DNA of 64,000 nt from NCBI GenBank assembly GCA_021771715.1, contig JAETOO010000001.1:186001-250000 (forward strand), written 5' to 3'. Positions 7,290 to 15,500 of this stretch are shown here, in pieces (within the stretch, counting starts at the first letter, position 1; each line of letters begins with the position of its first letter). The notes under the pieces were generated by a model that saw only the letters and a program-made list of their open reading frames with translations, was not told the DNA's origin and did no database searches. The position numbers were made by a program, and so were the translations under genes. This stretch comes from Oscillospiraceae bacterium (GTDB lineage: Bacteria > Bacillota > Clostridia > Lachnospirales > Lachnospiraceae).

Positions 7290-8618
7290 CTATTTTTTCA
7301 TATTCGCAAACTTCGTAAACCGCGGCAGCCATGCGAGCTCCACCGTGCCGATCGGGCCGTTTCTCTGTTTGGCGATGATGACCTCGGCGACATCCTTCTT
7401 GTCCGTGTCGTGGTTGTAATAGTCGTCGCGGTACAGAAACATCACCACGTCCGCGTCCTGCTCGATCGCCCCCGACTCACGCAGATCCGAGAGCATCGGC
7501 CGATGGTCCGGCCGCTGCTCCACGGCACGCGACAGCTGCGAGAGCGCGACCACCGGAACCTGCAGCTCACGGGCAATCTCCTTTAAGGAACGCGAGATGT
7601 CCGAGATCTCCTGCTGCCTCGACTCCGCCCGCTTGCTTCCCTGCATCAGCTGCAGATAGTCAATCATAATGATGCCCAGGTTATGCTCCAGCTTGTATTT
7701 TCTGCACTTGCTGCGCAGCTCGGAGACGGAGATGCCGGGCGTATCGTCAATGATCAGATTCGACCGCCCGATCACGCCGGCAGCCTCGATCAGGCTCGAC
7801 CAGTCATTGTCGCTCAGATTTCCGGTCCGAAGAAGCTGCGAGTCGACGCGCGATTCGAGCGCAAACAGACGGTTCACCAGCTGCTCCTTCGACATCTCGA
7901 GGCTGAACATCGCGACCGTCTCGTTGTTCCGAAATGCCATGTACTCTGCGATATTCAGCGCAAACGCCGTCTTTCCCATAGAAGGACGCGCCGCGATCAG
8001 GATCAGGTCGGACGGCTGGAACCCGGACGTCTTGTAGTCCAGATCAATGAAGCCCGTCGCCATCCCGGTCACGCTTCCCTTCATGCGGCTCGCGGCCTCG
8101 ATCTTGTCGAGCGCGTTCAGCACGACCTCCTTGATCGGGACAAATTCATCGTTCGTCCTGCGCTGGAGCACCTGGAAAATCTTCTTTTCCGTGTCCTCCA
8201 TGATGTCGTCCACGCTGTCCTTGCCCGCGTAACACGCGGCCGCGATCTCCTCATTGACCTTGATCAGCCTGCGCAGCGCCGCCTTCTGCGCGACAATCTC
8301 CGCATAGTAGCGGACGTTCGCCGACGTCGGCACCGCAGTGATCATGTCGCGCACAAACTCCAGGCTGCTGACCTCCGGCGGGACATCTTTTTCTTTCAAG
8401 CGGTTCTGCAGCGTGATCAGATCGACCGGGCTGTTCTCCGCATAGAGCTCGACCATCGCCTCAAACAGGACGCCGTACTGCTTCTGATAAAAATCTTCGA
8501 CCGTCAGGGTCTCCGAGGCGACTGTGATCGCATCCCTGTCCATGATCATTGCGCCGATGACGGACTGCTCCGCCTCCACGCTGTGCGGCATGACCCGCTT
8601 CAATAATTCATCTGCCAC
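7290..8618 (-). CDS. dnaB: Replicative DNA helicase DnaB
   Basis: A 442-residue replicative helicase. The N-terminal primase-interacting domain starts ADELLKRVMPHSVEAEQSVI, followed by the RecA-like helicase domain with Walker A (ARPSMGKTAFALNIAE), Walker B (LGIIMIDYLQLMQG), and the conserved blocks SLKEIARELQVPVVALSQLS and DLRESGAIEQDADVVMF. I chose the GTG at 8616-8618, because GGGGGAG lies six bases upstream and the family N-terminus begins there; the ATG at 8633 would add five residues. DnaB unwinds DNA at the fork as a hexamer. It follows rplI and gdpP on the same strand, a standard Firmicutes arrangement. The gap to rplI is 93 bp. Confidence 0.97.
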   Translation of the reverse strand: MADELLKRVMPHSVEAEQSVIGAMIMDRDAITVASETLTVEDFYQKQYGVLFEAMVELYAENSPVDLITLQNRLKEKDVPPEVSSLEFVRDMITAVPTSANVRYYAEIVAQKAALRRLIKVNEEIAAACYAGKDSVDDIMEDTEKKIFQVLQRRTNDEFVPIKEVVLNALDKIEAASRMKGSVTGMATGFIDLDYKTSGFQPSDLILIAARPSMGKTAFALNIAEYMAFRNNETVAMFSLEMSKEQLVNRLFALESRVDSQLLRTGNLSDNDWSSLIEAAGVIGRSNLIIDDTPGISVSELRSKCRKYKLEHNLGIIMIDYLQLMQGSKRAESRQQEISDISRSLKEIARELQVPVVALSQLSRAVEQRPDHRPMLSDLRESGAIEQDADVVMFLYRDDYYNHDTDKKDVAEVIIAKQRNGPIGTVELAWLPRFTKFANMKK

Positions 8619-8711
8619 AGCATTCTCCCCCATTCCCGACTGCCTGTTTCAACACAAATGCACCAAACCGGCGATCCGGCCTGATGCATTCACTTAAACA
8701 CCTACTATTGT

Positions 8712-9158
8712 TTATGCCTCTACCACATGCACGCGCATCTTCGCCGTCACCTTTGTGTGCAGCCGGATCCCGATCTCTGTGTAGCCAAGCGATTTCACCG
8801 GCGCATCCAGCAAAATCTTCTTTTTGTCGATATCGTAGCCGAGCTGCTTCTTCACCGCCTCCGCGATCTCCTTCGTGGACACGGAACCAAAGACGCGGCC
8901 GCCCTCGCCGGCCTTGACCGATACCTGTACCTCCTTGTCCTTCAGCTCCTCGGCAAGCTTCTGCGCAGCCGCAAGCGTCTCCCGCGCCACCTTCTCCTCA
9001 TTTGCCTTCTGAAGCTTCAGGTCATTGATGTTCTGGCCGTTCGCTTCCTTGCCGATTCCCTTTTTCAGCAGCATATTTCTCGCGTAGCCGTCGCTGACCT
9101 CCACGATCTCACCCTTTTTTCCGAGTGCTTTTACATCCTGTAACAAAATAACCTTCAT
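8712..9158 (-). CDS. rplI: 50S ribosomal protein L9
   Basis: A 148-residue protein of normal family length. The N-terminal rRNA-binding domain has the diagnostic [20 protein letters not shown] and [13 protein letters not shown] motifs, joined by a long helix (about residues 45-75) to the C-terminal domain ending [13 protein letters not shown]. The start codon lies two bases after the gdpP stop, so the two genes are translationally coupled. Part of the conserved gdpP-rplI-dnaB cluster. Confidence 0.98.
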   Translation of the reverse strand: MKVILLQDVKALGKKGEIVEVSDGYARNMLLKKGIGKEANGQNINDLKLQKANEEKVARETLAAAQKLAEELKDKEVQVSVKAGEGGRVFGSVSTKEIAEAVKKQLGYDIDKKKILLDAPVKSLGYTEIGIRLHTKVTAKMRVHVVEA

Positions 9159-9160
9159 GA

Positions 9161-11227
9161 CTAAATTGCTCCTTCCTTTGTCATCTGCGTCAATACTTCC
9201 TTCAGCTTCACCCGCGCGCCCTCGAGATCCGTGTCCGCAAGCTGCGCGCCTGCGATATTCATATGCCCGCCGCCGCCGAGTCGCTCCATGATGATCTGGA
9301 CGTTCACCTCGTCGATCGCTCGTGCACTGATATAAATCTTGTTCTCATACTCCGTCAGGACAAACGAGGCCTTGACACCGATAATGTTCAGCAGCTCGTT
9401 TGCGGCCTGCGCGCCGATCACTGTAGGGCTCTCCAGCCCCTGACTCGGGCAGTTGCTGATCGCGTAGCAGCCCATAAACGCCTCCGCATGGCGCACCGCC
9501 TCGGCCCGCGCCTTGTATGTGTCCATATCGCTACGGAACGCCTTGCGCACCCGCGTCACATCCGCGCCGTACCGCCGCAAAAACGCCGCCGCCTCAAACG
9601 TGCGCATACCGGTCTTCGCCACGAAATTGTTCGTGTCGATGATGATGCCCGCGTACATGCAGTCCGCCTCATACGGCTTCAGCTTCGTCCCGTCATCGTA
9701 ATACTGCAGGATCTCCGAGATCATCTCACACGCGGAGGACGCCGACGGCTCGATATAGGAGAGCGCCGCATTCTCAATCTTCTCCGTGCTCTGCCTGTGG
9801 TGGTCAAACACGACGATCGTCTTCGTCAGATACAGGATCTCCTCGCACTCCGCCATGCTCGGCCGGTTCGTATCCACCACCACCACCACGGTGTCCTGAT
9901 TTGTCATCTCGACCGCCTGCTCGTGCGTGATGAAAATCCGCGCGTACGTCTCATCGGTCGCCTTGAGCATATTGACCCACGACCGGATACTGCTGTTGAT
10001 CTCCCCGAGCACAATGTGCACCGGCTTGTCCACCTGCATCGCCGCGCGGCAGACGCCGACGCACGCGCCCAAGGAATCAATATCCGTCATCTTGTGCCCC
10101 ATCACAATCACGCGCTCCCGCGATGCGATCATCTCACGCAGCGCCTGCGACTTCACGCGCGCGCGCACTCGCGTATTCTTCTCCGAATGCTGCGTCTTTC
10201 CGCCGAAAAACGCCATCTTGTCGTAATCCTTGACGACCGCCTGGTCCCCGCCTCTCGCGAGCGCCATCTCGATCGCCACTCTGGCCGCCTCGTAGTTCTG
10301 CGCGTAGCTGCCGCAGCTCATCCCGACGCCGATGCTGACCGTCACCGCGATGGAATTGCCGATATTGACCGTCTTGACGTCCTCGAGCACGGCAAACCGG
10401 TCCTCCTGCATCGCATCCAGCCCCTTCCGGTTCAGCACGAGCAGGTACTTATCCTTCTCCAGCTTCTTGATCAGGCCGTCCACTGACGCCACGTACTTCG
10501 TAATCCGGCGGTCCACCAGCGCCTCGAGCATGGAGCGGCGCACTTCCTCGACACTCTCCATCGCCTCATCATAGTTGTCCATATATAAAAGGCCCACGAC
10601 CGGATTCTGCTCATACGCCTCCTGCTGGTAAAGCGACAGCTCCGTGATGTCAAACAGGCAGACTGCCACGACAAAGCACTCCCCGGAAAGACGCTCAACG
10701 ATCTCGCTGTCATCCACAATCTCTCCGATCGACACACGCTTCAGGCTGACCCGGTACTTCCGGTCCTCATGGTCGATCTCCAGCTCCCGCTCCTCGTCGC
10801 CCAGCGGAAAATGCGCCGCGCTGATCTCCGGAAACAGCGTCAAAATATTGCCGTGATACGTATCTCCCTTGCCGGTCAGCTCCCGCATCCGGTTGTTCAT
10901 CCGCAGAAGCCGTCCGTCCGGCTGCACCACCGCGTACGGAACCGGGAAATCCTGCAGCATATTCTGCTCGATGCCGCCGTACTTTTTCGCAAAGTCGAGC
11001 AGCTCCATCAGCACCTTCGGCCGGAAATAGAGATCCATCACCAGTACAGTCAGATACAGCACAATCGTGAACCCGCCAACGATGACTCCGGCGAGCGTAT
11101 CAACGTAGAGAACCGCCGCCGTCAGCCCAAGAAGAAACAGCGTCAGCAGAATACTCCAGTACCAGTGACGCATCAGCTTCCCGCTGTATTTCATCTGAAG
11201 CTTGTTTTTTGTTTTCTCTTTATCCAT
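9161..11227 (-). CDS. gdpP: Cyclic-di-AMP phosphodiesterase GdpP
   Basis: A 688-residue membrane protein. Two N-terminal transmembrane helices (about residues 22-65) are followed by a PAS-like domain ([20 protein letters not shown]), a degenerate GGDEF domain (about 190-330), and a DHH/DHHA1 phosphodiesterase domain. Catalytic metal ligands are visible in [23 protein letters not shown] and VVFDHHRQ, and the DHHA1 motif [12 protein letters not shown] is near the C-terminus. GdpP hydrolyses c-di-AMP to pApA and so affects cell wall, potassium and beta-lactam responses. It is the first gene of the gdpP-rplI-dnaB set. Length is close to the usual 650-670 residues. Confidence 0.95.
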   Translation of the reverse strand: MDKEKTKNKLQMKYSGKLMRHWYWSILLTLFLLGLTAAVLYVDTLAGVIVGGFTIVLYLTVLVMDLYFRPKVLMELLDFAKKYGGIEQNMLQDFPVPYAVVQPDGRLLRMNNRMRELTGKGDTYHGNILTLFPEISAAHFPLGDEERELEIDHEDRKYRVSLKRVSIGEIVDDSEIVERLSGECFVVAVCLFDITELSLYQQEAYEQNPVVGLLYMDNYDEAMESVEEVRRSMLEALVDRRITKYVASVDGLIKKLEKDKYLLVLNRKGLDAMQEDRFAVLEDVKTVNIGNSIAVTVSIGVGMSCGSYAQNYEAARVAIEMALARGGDQAVVKDYDKMAFFGGKTQHSEKNTRVRARVKSQALREMIASRERVIVMGHKMTDIDSLGACVGVCRAAMQVDKPVHIVLGEINSSIRSWVNMLKATDETYARIFITHEQAVEMTNQDTVVVVVDTNRPSMAECEEILYLTKTIVVFDHHRQSTEKIENAALSYIEPSASSACEMISEILQYYDDGTKLKPYEADCMYAGIIIDTNNFVAKTGMRTFEAAAFLRRYGADVTRVRKAFRSDMDTYKARAEAVRHAEAFMGCYAISNCPSQGLESPTVIGAQAANELLNIIGVKASFVLTEYENKIYISARAIDEVNVQIIMERLGGGGHMNIAGAQLADTDLEGARVKLKEVLTQMTKEGAI

Positions 11228-11337
11228 ACCTACTCCAGCCTTTCACACCCGTCCCTGCTCCTGTGACCCGCAGCGCCCTCTCCCGATGCTGCCCTGCCTT
11301 CCTGCAGATCTCTCCCGTGTGCAGATACAATATCTGC

Positions 11338-11521
11338 GTTACAGTTCAGCCATGCATAAAAAATGGGAAGACAGACCGTGCAAGCTTGCTTGCTAAGGGC
11401 TGTATTACCATTTTGGAATGGGCGGAACGCCCATTCAGCCACAGACAGGAGCCGCATAGCGGCGGATAGCTTGCGTAGCAAGCGGGTCTGCGGCTTGCAT
11501 GGCGTACCGGCTGAACTGTAA
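11338..11521. repeat. MITE-like element, copy 1, with 14-bp terminal inverted repeats
   Basis: The 14-mer GTTACAGTTCAGCC at 11338-11351 is matched by its exact reverse complement at 11508-11521. The 184-bp element contains several internal hairpins (for example ATGGGCGGAACGCCCAT) and no gene. A 7-bp hairpin (11321-11337, GCAGATA/TATCTGC) abuts the left end. The same terminal sequence occurs at 51.2 and 59.8 kb. Confidence 0.75.
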
Positions 11522-11568
11522 CATACCTGCCGTCATTGTACCATAATCCACGATGGATGAAAAGCGTT

Positions 11569-12219
11569 TTATGCTTCAATCATGTTGCGAATGCTCTGCA
11601 TCTCCTCATCCAGCTTTTCAATCACGTCAGCGCACACGCGCAGCCGGTCCGTGATGAGCTGTTCGTTTGTCACATCCTTCTTGTAGCGCAGCCGGTGATC
11701 GACGCTCGCCCAGAAATCCATCGCGATCGTCCGAAACTGCACCTCGACCTTTACAAAGGTCTTCCCTTCCTTTAAAAACACCGGAATCTCCAGAATCTGA
11801 TGCAGGCTGCGGTAGCCGTTCGGCTTCGGATGTTTGATGTAATCCTTCGTGCGGATCAGCCGGATATCATCCTGGCCGATCAGCAGATCCGACAGCGCGT
11901 AGATGTCCTCCTGAAACGCGCAGACCACGCGGAGCCCGGCCACGTCATACAGATTCTCCTCAATCAATTTTTCCAGACCCTCCTCATGGATCTCAAAGCC
12001 CTTGCGCGTAAGCTTCTCGAGGATACTCACCGGGCTCTTCAGCCGCGTCTCGATGGACTCAAACGGGTTGCGGTCGTACTGCAGGGAAAATTCCGCATTC
12101 AGCACGTTCAGCTTCGTCTCGACCTCCATGATCGCGCAGCGGTATTTATTCATCATCTGCATAAATTTTTTTCCGGTCTCTAGCAGCTCGATGTAGCGAT
12201 ACACATCGGAGCCATTCAT
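11569..12219 (-). CDS. Small alarmone synthetase (RelA/SpoT synthetase-domain protein)
   Basis: About 216 residues beginning MNGSDVYRYIELLETGKKFM. An ATG at 12237 and a TTG at 12231 are in-frame alternatives, and the GGGAGG sequence just upstream would best fit the TTG. The RelA/SpoT synthetase fold is recognisable in RLKSPVSILEKLTRKG, the acidic LYDVAGLRVVCAFQEDIYAL segment with the catalytic Asp region, KDYIKHPKPNGYRSLHQILE and VEVQFRTIAMDFWASVDHRLRY. There is no hydrolase, TGS or ACT domain, so this is a stand-alone (p)ppGpp synthetase of the YjbM/YwaC type. It stands alone between repeats and the adhesin gene. Regulation is not visible. Confidence 0.9.
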   Translation of the reverse strand: MNGSDVYRYIELLETGKKFMQMMNKYRCAIMEVETKLNVLNAEFSLQYDRNPFESIETRLKSPVSILEKLTRKGFEIHEEGLEKLIEENLYDVAGLRVVCAFQEDIYALSDLLIGQDDIRLIRTKDYIKHPKPNGYRSLHQILEIPVFLKEGKTFVKVEVQFRTIAMDFWASVDHRLRYKKDVTNEQLITDRLRVCADVIEKLDEEMQSIRNMIEA

Positions 12220-12482
12220 TCCTGTTTCCAAAATCATTCCTCCCGCAGGCGGACGCAAAGCAGTGCCGCCTCTGTTCTTTTGTCTTTGCCTGTCGGTTAT
12301 TTTACCATAGATCGGCGGGATTTTCCTCATTTTTTTCCTTAAATCTTTGTAAATGCGACCGGGTGAGCGGGGCAGAGTTTGTTTCGGCAGCCTGGCGGCG
12401 AAGATATAAGGGCAAGGATGCGTTCAGGTAGGACAAAGATCGAGCGCGTAGGGCAAAGCAGCTGTTTTGACTGCCAGTAGAC

Positions 12483-12514
12483 AAAAAGATCCCAGGGGGG
12501 ATCTGGGATCTTTT
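12483..12514 (-). terminator. Rho-independent terminator of the large adhesin gene
   Basis: AAAAGATCCCAG and CTGGGATCTTTT form a 12-bp perfect stem around a short G-rich loop, 54 bp after the adhesin stop codon. The minus strand gives the better T tract (TTTTT). Confidence 0.82.
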
Positions 12515-12567
12515 CAGAGAGGAATTTACCTTATCCTTAATAACTGCTCTTCTTGTCTCGCCACATA

Positions 12568-15500
12568 TCAGAGCACGTCTTGGCGCTCTGACAGTCTGCA
12601 AATGGTTTCACACGTCGTTGTTTTCGCATGTGAATACTTTCGTCCCAACTTTCTTCTGCCTCGATAACGACCCGTCATCGCACCAAGCAAAAGGACTCCT
12701 CCTGAAAGCAGCAGCAACGCCAGCCAGGAGCCGACAGGCGCACTGTCTCCGGTCCGCGGGGACTGCGCTGCGGCGGGCACCGGCTTCTTCTCGTTCTCGA
12801 GCTGCTTTGTGACCTCGATCACCGCTGTCCCTGCCCCCTGATACGGGAAAGTGATCTGGTACTCTGTCTCGTCCTTCTTGTAGCCCTTCGGCGCTTTTGT
12901 CTCGACGAGCACGTAGGATTGCTCCTTCTCCAATCTGCCGCCCGCGAAGCTTCCGATCTCCAGCAGGCTGCTCTCGGCCTCGCCCTTCCGGTCTGTGACG
13001 AGCTCCTCCAGCACCTCGCCGCTCTCTGTACGCAGCTCAAACGCAGCCCCGGCCAGGGCCTTTTTGCTTCCTTTTTCTTTCTTTTTCAGCTTCAGCCTGC
13101 CCATCGCGTGGCGATCCTGCATCGTGACCTTCTGAATCTCCCCGGTATTTTCCACCGCAAAGGAGGCCTCCTCCGCGATCACATAACCAAACGGGGCCGT
13201 CTCCTCCCGCAGGGTATAGGACGCTCCAGGCTCCAGACCGCGGATCCTGTGCGGCTCTTCCTCCGAGATCCACGTGTCCACGACTTCCCCTGCCTCACCG
13301 AGAAGCGTCAGCCTCGCACCCGGAATCTCCGCTCCGTCTACCATATCTGTCTTGGACACCTCCACCACGGTCTGCGTGTTCACAACTGTCAGCACCACGG
13401 TACAGTTTCCCTGCTCATCATACTGATACGCACACTGGGACAGTTCCTCTGTCTCTTTTTCGGCGGCCTGCGCTTCCGTCCTTGCCGCACGAAGATCGTT
13501 CTCGAAGGAGCTGTTTTCCCTCACTTTTCCCGCACGAAGATCATTCTCGAACGAGCCGTGTTCCCTCACTTTTCCCACACGAAGATCAGCCTCGAACGAG
13601 CCGTGTTCCCTCACTTTTCCCGCGCGAAGATCGATCTCGAACGAGCCGTGCTCTCTCACATATCCGCGTGGGGCTTCCTCCTCGACCACGTAATACCGGC
13701 CATGCGGCAGATCCCTCGAAAAGCTTCCCTCGCCCGCTTCATCCGTGATACACGTATCCAGCGCTGTATCCGCTTTCACAAGCACCTCACCGCTCTGCGC
13801 TCGAATGTCATCCTTCGCGTACAGCACAAGTTTTGCACCGCCGAGCGGCTTTTTGCTCTCGTTATCCACTTTTTTCACACGGATCTGCAGACGCTGGCGG
13901 ATATTTTCCAGCTTCACCGTCTCTGTCACCAGCGGCTCGTCCTGCCCCTGCTGTGCGAGCACGACGAGTCTCCCCTCCTGATCCGCAAGGTACCCCGACG
14001 GCGCCTCTTTCTCCAGAACCCGGTACGTGCCAAGCGGAAGCGGCTCTGTGGATGCACACCCGTCCTCCCCCGTCACCAGCGTCGTCACCAGTGTCCCTTT
14101 TGGGTACAGGACTCTGCGCGTGCCATCCGCCTCTCTCTGTCCATCCGGGCTGAGGATGTCCATCTCCGCCACCACGTCAAACCGTACCTCTGCAAGCGGC
14201 TCCGGGTGATACTGAAACTCCTCCGCAAAGTCTTCCGGCCGTTCCCCGGCCTTCTCCACCCGGATCCTGCCGCGAATCGGTTCGTCATAGACTTCACACT
14301 CCAGAAGCGGGTCTCCCGTCACTGGATCCACCAGATACGCCATATCCGACGCCACCACGAACGGAGTCGGACTGTCACATTTCAGATACCCGTCTGGAGC
14401 CGTCACTTCCTCAATCCGGTATTCTCCCGGCTCCAGTTCCTGCGGCAGAATCAGATATCCTTCCTCATTTGTATAGAAGGAGCTCTGCAGCTTGCTCTCC
14501 GGGTAGGAGACGGCCTGCTCCACGTAGTTCTCTGCACTGCAGTCCCAGATCCGAAACTCTGCGCCCGGTATCAGAATCGGCGCACCGCTCTCCTGGTCCT
14601 TCTTCACGATCTTCAGCCTCGCCATGAACAAATCGTCAAGAAAGACTCTCCACGGCTGCGGCTGATCCGGCAGATGCTCCGACACCGTGACGATAAAATC
14701 GCGCACCGGCCTGTGCTCTGCGGGAACCGTCGTCTCCCGGACCAGATAGCGGCCATACGGCAGGGGAACCGTGCACAGATAGCCGTTCTCATCGGTAAAC
14801 AGTTCCGTCTCTCCGGATGCCCCGAGCGCCATTGGAGCCGCTCCTTCCGTCACATAGCCTCCCTCCTCGTCCTGCGCAAGATCGGAGATCAGCCATGCGG
14901 AAAACCCGGCTCCGGCCAGGGGCTTCGGGTTCGTCTCACCGGCATTCGATACCTTTAGCAGCTGGAACGGCTGCTTCTTCACCTGCTCCGTGACCACTGC
15001 CTTGCGCATGATGATCGTCGGATCCGCCGTAAGATCTGTATCCGTTCCTGGGTCTATATTCGCACTCGTTACCTCTGCGCCGGTTCCCGTCTCCATCCCT
15101 GGGTCTGTCTTTCTCCCGGCCATCTCCGCCGAAAATGTGATCTCATACTCCGCCTCGTCTTTCACATACCCGGCAGGTGCGAGAAGCTCCTTCAGATAAT
15201 AGCGCCCCAGATACAGCTCCGTGACATCCGCTCTGCCCTGCGCGTCGGTCGTGAGCAGCGCCACCTGCTCATCCTTCTCGTACAGAACCCCTGTATGCCC
15301 GTCGGGATGGACAATCGCCTCTCTGGCATAAAGTCCGTACTGAGCTCCCTCCAGCGTCGCATCTCCCTGCGGGCTGTCCGTATTCGTCTCTCCGTCGAGC
15401 TTCTGCAGTGCGAGTGTCCCTCGGTACCGCTGATTCACACACTCTGTCTGCAGCGTGAGCTCTGCCGCCTGCGGCCGGCTCTCCATCTCAAACCGATATT

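Noticed and set aside
12919-14958. 679-codon plus-strand frame
   Set aside because: Antisense shadow of the adhesin; no start site, composition unlike real proteins here.
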